A stretch of 64,000 nucleotides of DNA from an uncultured Chthonomonas sp. (GTDB lineage Bacteria > Armatimonadota > Chthonomonadetes > Chthonomonadales > Chthonomonadaceae), in the NCBI GenBank assembly GCA_903859705.1, contig CAIONQ010000125.1, positions 1-64,000 of the forward strand, read 5' to 3'. The translations under genes were made by a program, and so were the position numbers. Below, one piece after another: positions 43,452 through 52,471 of this stretch. How positions within the stretch are numbered: position 1 is the stretch's first letter; every line of letters starts with the position of its first letter. Under the pieces are notes generated by a model that did no database searches, was not told the origin of the DNA, and saw only the letters and a list, made by a program, of their open reading frames with translations.

Positions 43452-44261
43452 ATGGAGGCACCCGCAGCCGACATCGGCGTTTTTGGCGGAAGCGGATTCT
43501 ATAGTCTTCTGTCTGGTGTTCAAGAACTAAAGATAGAAACCCCATTTGGCGAACCAAGCGATTCGGTGTTTCTGGCTGAATTTGAAGGCAAGCGTGTTGC
43601 ATTCTTGCCCCGCCATGGCCGCCACCACACCATCCCACCCCACAAAATTAACTATCGGGCCAATGTGTGGGCCATGAAGAGCCTGGGCGTGCGCTACCTC
43701 ATTAGTCCGTGTGCAGCTGGCAGCCTGCAAACCCACGTTAAACCGGAACACTTTGTTGTGTGTGACCAGTTTGTAGACCGCACGCGCGGCCGCCTCGATA
43801 CATTTTACGAGGGGCCAGAGGTGCACCACATCAGCAGTGCCGATCCCTATTGCCCACACCTGCGCAAAATCGCCATCGATGTAATTCGAGAACATGGCAT
43901 CACAGTTCATGAGCACGGAACCGTTGTGGTGGTGAATGGCCCACGCTTTTCTACCCGCTCTGAGAGCCAGTGGTTTACTCGTGCAGGCTGGGAAGTTATC
44001 AGCATGACCCAGTACCCGGAAGGCTACCTTGCGCTGGAACAGGCCATGGCTGTAGTGAACATCGCGCTGATAACAGATTACGACTGTGGGCTGGTTGCGG
44101 AAGGTGAAATTGCGCCTGTTACTCAGGAAGAGGTTTTCTCGGTGTTTCAGAAGAATGCCGAGCGTGTTAAGAATGTGGTGCTGGAGATGATCCGCAGAAT
44201 ACCGCTTGATCTGGATAGCCCGTGCCATCACGTACTGGAAGGCTCTAAAGTAGGCGGCTAA
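43452..44261 (+). CDS. mtnP: S-methyl-5'-thioadenosine phosphorylase
   Basis: MtnP phosphorolyses methylthioadenosine, a by-product of polyamine and ethylene-type pathways, to adenine and methylthioribose 1-phosphate. The 269-residue product has the phosphate-binding start FGGSGFY, PRHGRHHTIPPHKINYRAN, GPRFSTRSESQWF, and SMTQYPEGYLALE with the purine-site region. It is 14 bases after rnc and 29 before mtnA, which uses its product. The adenine could be recovered by apt, also in this window. Confidence 0.95.
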   Translation: MEAPAADIGVFGGSGFYSLLSGVQELKIETPFGEPSDSVFLAEFEGKRVAFLPRHGRHHTIPPHKINYRANVWAMKSLGVRYLISPCAAGSLQTHVKPEHFVVCDQFVDRTRGRLDTFYEGPEVHHISSADPYCPHLRKIAIDVIREHGITVHEHGTVVVVNGPRFSTRSESQWFTRAGWEVISMTQYPEGYLALEQAMAVVNIALITDYDCGLVAEGEIAPVTQEEVFSVFQKNAERVKNVVLEMIRRIPLDLDSPCHHVLEGSKVGG

Positions 44262-44290
44262 TTGGCACGCAGGAGGCATCACACAACAGC

Positions 44291-45415
44291 ATGACAGCCA
44301 CTCCCTCAGGCAACAAGAAGGCACCCATCCAGACGGTAGCATGGTCTTTCGGCAAAGTACGCCTCATCGATCAGACGGCTCTGCCAGATCGTATCGAATT
44401 TATAGAGTACTCCTCATGGAGAGATGTTGTTGAGGCAATACGCACCATGGTGGTGCGTGGTGCGCCCGCCATTGGCTGTACAGCCGCGCTTGGTATGGCG
44501 CTTGGCGCACGTTCTATCATTGCCGAAAGCAGAGAGGCCTTTAAGGCCCGATTCACCGAAATGGCAGATGCCTTCCGGGGGTCGCGCCCAACAGCAGTAA
44601 ACCTGTTCTGGGCCATCGACCGCATGATGGAGATTGTGGATACTCTGCCGGGCAACACAATCGACCTGAAGGACGCCATTGTTGACGAAGCTTTGCGCAT
44701 GCTGGATGAGGATATTGAAACCAACCGCCGCATGGGCCGCTTTGGCGCAGATCTGCTGCCCGATGAGGGAGCCGTGCTAACGCACTGCAATGCTGGTGCA
44801 CTTGCCACGGTGGGTTATGGCACCGCCCTCGGTGTTATTCGGGCGGCGGTAGAGGCTGGCAAAACCATTAAAGTGTATGCCGACGAAACGCGCCCACGAC
44901 TGCAGGGCATGAAGCTTACCGGCTGGGAACTCGCACAGGATGGAATTGATGTAACGGTGATTGCAGACAATATGTCTGGAATGCTGATGCGGCGCGGAGA
45001 CATTGATTGTGTGGTGGTGGGTGCAGACCGCATTGCAAGCAATGGGGATACAGCCAACAAAATAGGCACATACAATGTGGCCGTGCTGGCAGCTCACCAC
45101 GGTATCCCATTCTATGTGGCAGCCCCCTACTCAACCATAGATTTCGCGCTTGAAACAGGCGAAGAGATCCCAATCGAAGAGCGGGATCATGAGGAGATGA
45201 CTCACATAAACGGGCACAGAATTATGCCAGAAGGCGTGCCCACAATGAACCCGTCCTTTGATGTAACTCCTCACGATCTTGTAACTGCGTTCATCACAGA
45301 GCGCGGCATTATCTATCCGCCATTCAAGCAGAACCTGAAACAAGAAGAGGAAACTGAAGAATCTGGCGCTGCCCAGATCGAGGGCGCGAAACCGCATCTT
45401 GCACTTTCCAACTGA
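44291..45415 (+). CDS. mtnA: Methylthioribose-1-phosphate isomerase
   Basis: MtnA converts methylthioribose 1-phosphate to methylthioribulose 1-phosphate in methionine salvage. The 374-residue product contains RGAPAIGCTAALGMALG, the catalytic Cys in LTHCNAGALATVGYGTALG, DETRPRLQGMKLTGWEL, and the catalytic Asp in VVGADRIASNGDTANKIGTY. This set is specific to MtnA rather than to eIF2B-type regulators. It follows mtnP immediately. The later salvage genes mtnB, mtnC and mtnD are not in the window. A hairpin terminator follows. Confidence 0.95.
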   Translation: MTATPSGNKKAPIQTVAWSFGKVRLIDQTALPDRIEFIEYSSWRDVVEAIRTMVVRGAPAIGCTAALGMALGARSIIAESREAFKARFTEMADAFRGSRPTAVNLFWAIDRMMEIVDTLPGNTIDLKDAIVDEALRMLDEDIETNRRMGRFGADLLPDEGAVLTHCNAGALATVGYGTALGVIRAAVEAGKTIKVYADETRPRLQGMKLTGWELAQDGIDVTVIADNMSGMLMRRGDIDCVVVGADRIASNGDTANKIGTYNVAVLAAHHGIPFYVAAPYSTIDFALETGEEIPIEERDHEEMTHINGHRIMPEGVPTMNPSFDVTPHDLVTAFITERGIIYPPFKQNLKQEEETEESGAAQIEGAKPHLALSN

Positions 45416-45444
45416 TAAGCGGCATACCATCATATGGTTTTATT

Positions 45445-45480
45445 GCGCCGGTTTCTGCATAGGAACCGGCGCTTTCACGT
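45445..45480 (+). terminator. Terminator after mtnA
   Basis: GCGCCGGTTTC (45445-45455) pairs with GGAACCGGCGC (45462-45472) and is followed by a short T-rich stretch. It ends the aminotransferase-rnc-mtnP-mtnA unit. Confidence 0.7.
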
Positions 45481-45599
45481 TTGGGTGCTCACTGTACGGT
45501 CACATTGTAAAAATCTGATAGCAATAGGGTAAAAAGGAATCAATGCTGTTTGCCCAATCTGCGGTAACAAATCTGTTGCTGAAATACCCGGTGAAATCT

Positions 45600-48500
45600 A
45601 TGAAAAAGCGCCTGGTTGCTGTCATTGTTCCAATTGTCATTCTGGTGGGTATGGTTGGATTTGTTTCATACAGAAACCGGCCAACAACGCCAGAGGTCTT
45701 CGTTACTCGGGCAGCTGGCCAGCCAGCCGTAACCTGGCACACCATGCAACCTGCCTGGCGCACGCCCACTGGAGATGCGAATACAGGACAGCAGATAGCA
45801 CAGCTTGATATTGTTGACAACATTGCACTTTACATAAACGGCACCACTCTTTATGCACTGGATATACAAACAGGCGAGCCGAAATGGCATAGAGATCTGA
45901 TGCAGGATGGAGCACACGGCAATTCAAACCAGAACCTTGAGGTCCACATCAAATCTGATGAGGATAGCCGCGTTTTTGTTTATGAGCAGTTTGCCGAGTT
46001 CAACTCTGGTGGTGTTTCTCCAACCGCTCAATCCATGGCTGCCTGCCTGGAATTACAAACTGGCAAACCCCTGTGGAAGTCAACTATTGCCGGACCGATT
46101 AGTTCTGAGCCAGCCATTGCCAACAATAATCTGCTTTTTGTAATGGCTTCTGGCGAAGTTACTGCCCTTAACAAAGCAAACGGACAACCTGCCTGGCGAA
46201 AGCTGATAAGCAGAACGTTGATGAGCATTCCGCAGAACGTAGTGCCACCCCGAAATGAGGTGAAGTTTGCAGGCGGTATTTGCATTGCAAGGGTTGGCGG
46301 CAAGCATTACCTCCGATTGGATCCGGACACGGGGGCAAAAATCTGGTCTGCATCGGTAAGTGCTGAAGAAAACATGGATGAGAGCCTCAGCAATAGTGGC
46401 ATCAACTACATGGTGGTATCCCAATCCGGAGTGTTCATCCTCAATGACTACTACACGGCGCTCAACCCAACAAACGGCAAGCCGCTCTGGGAAGCTCAAG
46501 CTCCAGATGGGCTTTCGTTATCTGGCCAAATCCAGACGCCAATACTCACAGAAAACGATGTAATCTTTATCAACGGCAGTAAGTTAGAAGCGTATAACAG
46601 AATTACCGGCAAGCCGCACTGGGCCAGGGAGTTCAAGAATCCTCAAGGTGACTTCGGCATCAATATCAGCCAGCTAACCTGGGACAGATTGGATCCGACG
46701 CACCGTTGCCTTTATATGGTTGGCCAGACGAATACGCCTGTAGTGCACCGCAAAATTCTGCCATCTCGCGCTGTGTCGGACATTGGTATCCAGATCGCAA
46801 TAGACCCGGCCACTGGCAAGGAGCTGTGGCGCGCTATGCTGCCAGATCTGTTTCCTTCGGCAGCAATAGTTGCTGGCAACAAGGTATTTGGCTGTGATGG
46901 TTCAACCACCGCTGTTGCCGAAGCACACTCCCCGGCAGTTTCATTTTCTATGCTGCGTGGTGAACGGCAATCGATGGCGCGCCGCATGCTGCAGATATCT
47001 ACTGTCTGGCAACCTGGTGCAGAATCCTTTATAAGCAGGCTGATTAGCAGGATCTTTTCCGGAACCAGCAACCATGCAAGCAAAGCAACTACCAGCGAAA
47101 CGCGTGCAGCGCTCACCATTTTGCAGCTTGGAAAAGATAGCACACCGGCCCTTACCGAGATGCTGGAATCGGCAGTGAGTATTGCGGATAAATTGAACCT
47201 TTCTACAGATCAGCTGCTGGAATCTAGCTTGTTATCTACCTCAATGGGCTATATCTGTGATGTTAACGATCCTGATATTGAGCCTGTAATACTCCGTATG
47301 TTTGCGGCCAAACACAAACCGGGCACACTGGCAGCGCTGGCTTCCATTTTGGTACAGCTAAACACTGGCAGGGCTTTTAACGCCCTGTTTACCTATGCGA
47401 AGACCTGTACCGATGCCGACTTTGCTACCGGGGAGGCTGCACTGTACTACATCTGCAGATTCGCACCACAAACAGGCGGTGCCTCACCGGTTACGCAACA
47501 GCAGGTTACCTCCTATTTAATGAGCACCCTGAACGACCCAAATGCCGCGGCCTGGATCAAACGGTTTGCCTGTTTCGAGCTGGCACACAACCGGGGTACG
47601 GCGGAGCTTGAGGCGGCACGAAACGTGGTTAGGGCCGTGCCTTCCACGCGGTTAATGCCAGACTTTGCCACACTGAAGTCAAGCTTCGGTGCCGGCTCCG
47701 GCATCAACACCCTGCGGACAGCGCCAATTGCTCAGGTTAAGTGCCCGGATGGCAAGCTCCGTGGTCTCTTCCTTGCATCTTATTTCAGCAACCGAGACCT
47801 GTGGCTGGCAGACTCTTTGGATGGGAAACAGTGGAAACATCCGGTGCTTGTTGAGCCAAACAACCGGTATAGTGAAGCCTCCTGCGAGCTTACTGTAGCA
47901 AGTAAGGCACCGTTGAGGCTGCACTTCAGCGGTTTGAAAGTTAGAAACGCCACTTCTGATGATATTGATGTTGCAGCCCTTACAATAGACAGTGATGGAG
48001 ATGGAATACCAGATCACACCGAACAGCAGCTTGGCCTGAGCCCCAGTACAAAACAGACCCAGGGCACGTTTGTTCCAGATGCGTTTAATCTGGTTCCTCA
48101 ATACCATGTTCGTAAACTCACCGAACAGGAGCAGATATTTTCTGCTCTGGTCTCCGCACTTGCCCAGTATCTTCAATTGACCCACCGGTTTAAGCCAACG
48201 GTGCCTACCCAGCTTTCGGACTTTCTGACCAGCCGTGGATGTCTGGTTCCATGTATGGGCCCTGCAAACAGGCCGGTGCCTGTGGAAAGTACCGACGTCC
48301 CCGTGATTTTCCCTCAAGGTGACTATGTGTCATCAAGTGTAGTATTTCTTACTTCAGGCCAAAATGAGGCGGGGTTTGCTAAATCAAACTCAATTAATTT
48401 CCGGGTCAGTATGGGGTATAGCTGGTTTGCGCCAGGAAATTACTCCGTACCCTATTCGTTGAGCAAAGATGGAAATTCGGCGCGTGTTTGTGCTGCGCTA

Positions 48501-48635
48501 ACGGGATCAGATCGGCCGGTATTTGAAATTGAAGTGCGGAGAGTGGCAGGGAAGTGGATACCTGCTGAGTGCCGGCTCATGACAGAGAACCGCCAGAGCT
48601 ATGCACGATGCCCCGCACCAATAGCTACGCCCTAG
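45600..48635 (+). CDS. Exported PQQ-like beta-propeller protein with calcium-binding repeat
   Basis: The product of about 1011 residues begins with a signal anchor (KKRLVAVIVPIVILVGMVGFV). Seven PQQ-like propeller repeats follow (GEPKWHRDL, GKPLWKST, GQPAWRKL, GAKIWSAS, GKPLWEAQ, GKPHWARE, GKELWRAM), as in BamB-type and alcohol-dehydrogenase-like proteins, then a helical middle region. A thrombospondin type 3-like calcium motif (DSDGDGIPDHTEQQLGLSP, about residue 800) precedes a C-terminal beta domain. An upstream ATG at 45543 with AAGGA is an alternative start. No PQQ-enzyme active site is visible, so a structural or ligand-binding role is more likely. Confidence 0.75.
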   Translation: MKKRLVAVIVPIVILVGMVGFVSYRNRPTTPEVFVTRAAGQPAVTWHTMQPAWRTPTGDANTGQQIAQLDIVDNIALYINGTTLYALDIQTGEPKWHRDLMQDGAHGNSNQNLEVHIKSDEDSRVFVYEQFAEFNSGGVSPTAQSMAACLELQTGKPLWKSTIAGPISSEPAIANNNLLFVMASGEVTALNKANGQPAWRKLISRTLMSIPQNVVPPRNEVKFAGGICIARVGGKHYLRLDPDTGAKIWSASVSAEENMDESLSNSGINYMVVSQSGVFILNDYYTALNPTNGKPLWEAQAPDGLSLSGQIQTPILTENDVIFINGSKLEAYNRITGKPHWAREFKNPQGDFGINISQLTWDRLDPTHRCLYMVGQTNTPVVHRKILPSRAVSDIGIQIAIDPATGKELWRAMLPDLFPSAAIVAGNKVFGCDGSTTAVAEAHSPAVSFSMLRGERQSMARRMLQISTVWQPGAESFISRLISRIFSGTSNHASKATTSETRAALTILQLGKDSTPALTEMLESAVSIADKLNLSTDQLLESSLLSTSMGYICDVNDPDIEPVILRMFAAKHKPGTLAALASILVQLNTGRAFNALFTYAKTCTDADFATGEAALYYICRFAPQTGGASPVTQQQVTSYLMSTLNDPNAAAWIKRFACFELAHNRGTAELEAARNVVRAVPSTRLMPDFATLKSSFGAGSGINTLRTAPIAQVKCPDGKLRGLFLASYFSNRDLWLADSLDGKQWKHPVLVEPNNRYSEASCELTVASKAPLRLHFSGLKVRNATSDDIDVAALTIDSDGDGIPDHTEQQLGLSPSTKQTQGTFVPDAFNLVPQYHVRKLTEQEQIFSALVSALAQYLQLTHRFKPTVPTQLSDFLTSRGCLVPCMGPANRPVPVESTDVPVIFPQGDYVSSSVVFLTSGQNEAGFAKSNSINFRVSMGYSWFAPGNYSVPYSLSKDGNSARVCAALTGSDRPVFEIEVRRVAGKWIPAECRLMTENRQSYARCPAPIATP

Positions 48636-48749
48636 AAGCCTGACTGCCTGAAAAGAGACTCGATAAAGGATTTATTATCTGCCGTGTCATAACTTGCTCC
48701 AACATGCTCAGTACCACAACTGAGCCAACGGTTTGCCGGAGAATCAACC

Positions 48750-48791
48750 ATGAGCAGTGTGGCCGTGCTAACTCCCGATCAAAAAGAGTAA
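48750..48791 (+). pseudogene. 5' end of a PhyH gene cut off by an in-frame TAA
   Basis: An ATG at 48750 with a GGAGA box upstream opens a frame reading MSSVAVLTPDQKE, then TAA at 48789-48791, then FYRDGYLKFGRVIDDQ, continuous with the dioxygenase frame that follows. The segment on both sides of the stop fits the usual PhyH N-terminus, in which the stop position would be Gln or a similar residue. A single base change (for example CAA to TAA) explains it. Confidence 0.8.
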
Positions 48792-48809
48792 TTTTACCGG
48801 GATGGGTAT

Positions 48810-49619
48810 TTGAAGTTTGGCAGGGTGATAGATGACCAGACGGTAGAGCAACTGCGCAGTGCGCTGGATAACACGATTCAGGAAGAGCTTACGCGAGAAG
48901 ACTACTCTGGACTACCGCCCGAGTTTGCCTTTGGGCACGATAGGCGCGGTGAGGATGGTTCACGCCCTGTGCGCGCAATCCATCAGTTTGTGAATATGTG
49001 GAAGGTATCTCCAGAGTTTGCGCAGGTGATGCACAACCCACTTATCACGGGCGCTATTCGTGAACTGATGGAGACACAGGACATTCGGCTGTGGCACGAT
49101 CAGGTTATTTCCAAACCACCCGGCGATAATGGCCACTTTGCATGCCATCACGATTTTTATTTCTGGCCCCTGGATAGGCCATCCATGATAACATGCTGGT
49201 TAGCGCTGGACGAGGCCACGCCGGAGAATGGCTGCATGCATGTTGTGCCGGGTAGCCACCGCGATCCACGTTACCAGCCAATAACGGCGGAGCTTACAGA
49301 GGATTTGCACCTATCACCCGCCCCACCTGGCCCGGGCGAGCCCGGCAGCCTTTACAACGATATCCGCACATGGATGCCGGAAAAAACAAAGCCTGTTGTG
49401 CTAAAGGCCGGGGAGTGCATGTTTCATCACTGCCTGAACTGGCACCTTACGCCGCATAATAGCACAAACAATCAGCGCAGGGCATTTGTAACCATATTTA
49501 TGCCGGATGGTGCGCGCTATAAGCACGATCAATCTCCGAACCACCCGTGCACTTCGTACCTGCATCTGGCCGATGGGGCCAAAATGGAGGGTCCGAATTT
49601 CCCTTTGTGCGGTGTGTAG
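48810..49619 (+). CDS. Phytanoyl-CoA dioxygenase family protein, N-terminally disrupted
   Basis: The frame from the TTG at 48810 gives 269 residues with an intact oxygenase core: HxD at His113 and Asp115 (ACHHDFYFWPLD), the MHVVPGSHRDP loop, the distal histidine in LNWHLTPHNSTNNQRR, and an Arg for 2-oxoglutarate. The natural start lies at 48750 but is separated by a TAA codon (see the 48750-48791 entry). The protein may therefore be lost, made from TTG by re-initiation, or restored if the TAA is a sequencing error. Its last 91 bases overlap the convergent GH16-like gene. Confidence 0.8.
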   Translation: MKFGRVIDDQTVEQLRSALDNTIQEELTREDYSGLPPEFAFGHDRRGEDGSRPVRAIHQFVNMWKVSPEFAQVMHNPLITGAIRELMETQDIRLWHDQVISKPPGDNGHFACHHDFYFWPLDRPSMITCWLALDEATPENGCMHVVPGSHRDPRYQPITAELTEDLHLSPAPPGPGEPGSLYNDIRTWMPEKTKPVVLKAGECMFHHCLNWHLTPHNSTNNQRRAFVTIFMPDGARYKHDQSPNHPCTSYLHLADGAKMEGPNFPLCGV

Positions 49620-50398
49620 TCTGTACTGTGCCCTACTTTTTTTTGAGAGGCGCCTGCGGCAGTAAATTGGAAGCTGCGTATTACAACTTCTGCCTCTTTA
49701 CCATCTGCAGGTGCCATGCCCCGAAATAGCCAGAAGTTGATTAGCACCGATTCGGGATCCTGGCTGATTCTACGATCTGAGTTTTCCGGCCTGTAACTCC
49801 AGGCATCCAGTGGGGTTGGCTTGCCCTTAAGGCCAAAAGTGCTTGAGGCGAAGGCCACGCGATCGGTTTGCCACTTAAATTGATGGGTGAACAGTTTGGC
49901 GCCGGCCGGAATCTGAAATGTGCGGGAACCATGTGGCTCGCCTTCTTTAGCTGGCCAAACGGTGAAGTTCCCCGCAGGCGCAGCATCCTGACCCCAGCGG
50001 GCTATTTCGATATCAATTTCATGGGTGCCATCTGGACCAACATCTGCGGTGGGGTAGTTAAACAGGCCCAATACCACGTTTCGATCCAGATCCCCTGTTG
50101 TGTTCTCAACTTCAAAACCGTATGTGCCGAAGCCAAACCGCTTTAAAGACCTCACCTCGGCGCATTGCCACTTGCCACCCAGGTTAGTTATGCGCAGATG
50201 CAGCCTGCCTTTAGAATCCACCCGCACATTTTCGGGCTTCCAGATGTTGGGGCCTGGCCCCATACTCTCCGAGCTCTTCACTGCCCATTCGTACCCTGCA
50301 AACCGAATGTGCTGCTCGGTATCTGCATGCAGTGCGTTTGCCGGCATGAGCGCCCAAAGGGCTGCAGCAGCCTGCACAATGCCTTTTTTAGTAAACAT
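49529..50398 (-). CDS. Secreted GH16-like glycoside hydrolase
   Basis: The 289-residue product has a signal peptide (MFTKKGIVQAAAALWALMPA, cleavage after ALHA) and a concanavalin A-like jelly roll. The glycoside hydrolase family 16 catalytic motif is HEIDIE (Glu127, Asp129, Glu131). GH16 enzymes cleave beta-1,3/1,4-glucans or galactans; the substrate here is unknown. Its ATG lies inside the last 11 bases of the upstream mannonate-dehydratase-like gene, so the two are coupled. The final 30 residues, encoded antisense to the third dioxygenase gene, look like an unrelated extension. Confidence 0.8.
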   Translation of the reverse strand: MFTKKGIVQAAAALWALMPANALHADTEQHIRFAGYEWAVKSSESMGPGPNIWKPENVRVDSKGRLHLRITNLGGKWQCAEVRSLKRFGFGTYGFEVENTTGDLDRNVVLGLFNYPTADVGPDGTHEIDIEIARWGQDAAPAGNFTVWPAKEGEPHGSRTFQIPAGAKLFTHQFKWQTDRVAFASSTFGLKGKPTPLDAWSYRPENSDRRISQDPESVLINFWLFRGMAPADGKEAEVVIRSFQFTAAGASQKKVGHSTDYTPHKGKFGPSILAPSARCRYEVHGWFGD

Positions 50399-51578
50399 GC
50401 ATGGTTCCATCTGCGCGCCGTACCAGCGGCATCCAGGCTTGCTTGTATGGGTATGCTGCCGCCTTCTCTTCATCTATATCAATTCCAAGGCCAGGTTTCT
50501 CTGAGGGCGTAATGAATCCTGATTTCATTTCGCAGGTGCCGCTAACCACATCATAGGTGGCGTCCGGGTAGCGGGTCCACTCCTGTACGCCAAAATTTGG
50601 GATAACACTCTGCAGCGCAACACTTGCCGCCTGTGCCACCGGGCCGATATCTGCTGCGCCATGAAACGCAGAGCGGACATTATATGGCTCGGCCATAATC
50701 ATGATTTTGCGCGCCTCTGTTAGGCCACCAACATGCAGGGGTTTGATGCGTATAAAATCTATCCAGTGGTTCTGGAAGAGTGGCAGGCAATCCCAACGCG
50801 AGGTGATTATTTCACCGATGGCGAGTGGCGTTGTGGAGGCGGCACGCAGTATGGGCCAGGATTCCCGATGCTCCGGCATCAACGGATCCTCGAGGAAGAA
50901 GAGGCGGTACTGCTCAAGCTCCTTAGCAAGCCTTGCAGCCTCGATGGGGCTGAGTTGTTCATGCACATCGTGGAAGAGCTCAATTTCATTGCCAAGCTTT
51001 TCGCGCAGATGTTTGAACATTGCAGGCACACTCAACAGATAGGGTGTTGGCTCGTAGATCTGTTCGGGTGGTGTGCCTGGCGACATCGGTGGATTGAGGC
51101 CCAGTACTCCGGCTCCGCCATAAACGCCAACCTGGCACCGCACCACTTTAAAGCCCTGCTCCATTAGCTGCCGGGCGCTATCTTCGGTTTCTACAACGTC
51201 TTTACCGAAGGCATGGCTGTAGCACATAACGCTATCTCGCGCTTTGCCGCCCAGTAACTGGTACACGGGCAAATTGGCCTGCTTGCCTTTGATATCCCAC
51301 AGTGCAAAATCGATGGCAGCCTGCGCGGCCGCAAATATGGGCCCGCCGCGCCAATAGGCGTGCCGATAAACTAGGTGCCAGATATCTTCAATCCTCTGTG
51401 GATCACGGCCAATAAGCAGGGGCGCAATGTGGCGTAACGCTTCTGCAACCACCGGCTCGCTGCCATTCAAGGTACCTTCACCCACGCCATACAGCCCCGG
51501 AACATCGGTATAGATCTTAAGAAAAACGTAGTTCCTGCCCGGGCACGTGACGATAACCTTTACATCTGTAATTCGCAT
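50388..51578 (-). CDS. Mannonate dehydratase-like enolase-superfamily protein (ManD/RspA type)
   Basis: The 396-residue product fits the ManD/RspA group of sugar-acid dehydratases. Features are RCQVGVYGG, the metal-binding FHDVHEQLSP, FFLEDPLMPEH and AIGEIITSRWDC, the catalytic loop FHGAADIGPVAQAAS, and NFGVQEWTRYPDATYDVV. These enzymes dehydrate D-mannonate or D-gluconate to 2-keto-3-deoxygluconate, although many members have low activity. Overlap with the GH16-like gene suggests a small polysaccharide- or uronate-use unit. Specificity is inferred. Confidence 0.88.
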   Translation of the reverse strand: MRITDVKVIVTCPGRNYVFLKIYTDVPGLYGVGEGTLNGSEPVVAEALRHIAPLLIGRDPQRIEDIWHLVYRHAYWRGGPIFAAAQAAIDFALWDIKGKQANLPVYQLLGGKARDSVMCYSHAFGKDVVETEDSARQLMEQGFKVVRCQVGVYGGAGVLGLNPPMSPGTPPEQIYEPTPYLLSVPAMFKHLREKLGNEIELFHDVHEQLSPIEAARLAKELEQYRLFFLEDPLMPEHRESWPILRAASTTPLAIGEIITSRWDCLPLFQNHWIDFIRIKPLHVGGLTEARKIMIMAEPYNVRSAFHGAADIGPVAQAASVALQSVIPNFGVQEWTRYPDATYDVVSGTCEMKSGFITPSEKPGLGIDIDEEKAAAYPYKQAWMPLVRRADGTMHVY

Positions 51579-51851
51579 AGAAATTTAAAAGCCTTCCCTG
51601 CCAGTATTCCTTGCCGCACACATACGGCAGCAGCAGGCAATATCCCTTCGCACTAAGCACATATCTTTTGCGTACAATAATTGAGGGTGTAGCCCATGCG
51701 GCAGCAGTTACAATGTGCATGCTGCCCGGCAGCAGTTGCGGGCAGGAACAACCCGTGTTTAACGCGAACAGATCAGTACAAGCGACCACAGATGGCGCTG
51801 GCAGCCCGGCTAACTAAAACCGGCAAACAGGCACTGCAAGGGGGATCAAAA

Positions 51852-52376
51852 ATGGGAGAGCTTCTGGCCGAGAAACTTGTGCGGGATGTTCCGGATTTTC
51901 CCAAGCCGGGAATTCTGTTCAAAGACATTACCCCTGTAGTGCAGGATTATGCGGCGCTGCAGGAAGTGATTACACGCCTGGCGCACTGGGCGCACGACAA
52001 GAAAATTGACGCTGTGGTTGGCATTGAAGCCCGTGGGTTTATCTTCGGAGCGCCGGTGGCACTGGCCCTTGGTGTGGGCTTTGTGCCGTTGAGAAAGCTG
52101 GGCAAACTACCGGCAGATACGATAGCCGAAGAGTATGCGCTGGAGTACGGCACAAACACGGTAGAGATGCACCGCGATTCTTTGAAACCCGGGCAGAGAG
52201 TGTTTATTATTGATGACTTGCTTGCCACGGGTGGCACCGCGGCAGCGGCGGGCCGGCTTGTGGAGCGCCTTGGCGCCGAGGTTGCAGGGTATGGATTCCT
52301 GATTGAGCTGGCGTTTCTGGAAGGGCGCAAGGTGCTGAGCGAGTATGAGATTTGCGCATTAATGCGCTTTGAGTAG
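51852..52376 (+). CDS. apt: Adenine phosphoribosyltransferase
   Basis: Apt converts adenine and PRPP to AMP. The 174-residue product has the family start (VRDVPDFPKPGILFKDITPV), GIEARGFIFGAPVALALG, and the PRPP loop VFIIDDLLATGGTAAAA. The ATG at 51852 follows GGGGGAT by six bases and matches the family length, so the 52-codon upstream extension is rejected. It could recycle adenine released by MtnP. The 273-base divergent gap before it has a weak TACAAT box but no convincing promoter. Confidence 0.96.
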   Translation: MGELLAEKLVRDVPDFPKPGILFKDITPVVQDYAALQEVITRLAHWAHDKKIDAVVGIEARGFIFGAPVALALGVGFVPLRKLGKLPADTIAEEYALEYGTNTVEMHRDSLKPGQRVFIIDDLLATGGTAAAAGRLVERLGAEVAGYGFLIELAFLEGRKVLSEYEICALMRFE

Positions 52377-52402
52377 AGTGTGAGAGATTCTGCCCTACAG
52401 AC

Positions 52403-52438
52403 TTCGGCCCGGTTATCCATATGGATAGCCGGGCCGAA
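52403..52438. terminator. 36-base palindrome between convergent genes
   Basis: TTCGGCCCGG and CCGGGCCGAA flank TATCCAT/ATGGATA with a single T-G pair, giving an 18-bp stem. It lies just after apt and before the convergent lipoprotein gene. There is no T-run, so termination strength is uncertain. Confidence 0.65.
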
Positions 52439-52471
52439 ATGTTGCCGGGTTTGTGAACCGTGGGGCACGGG

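Noticed and set aside
48789-48791. TAA read as a sense codon (recoding)
   Set aside because: TAA ends several intact genes here (for example topA, aroF and the TPR gene) and no recoding structure is seen; a mutation or sequence error is simpler.
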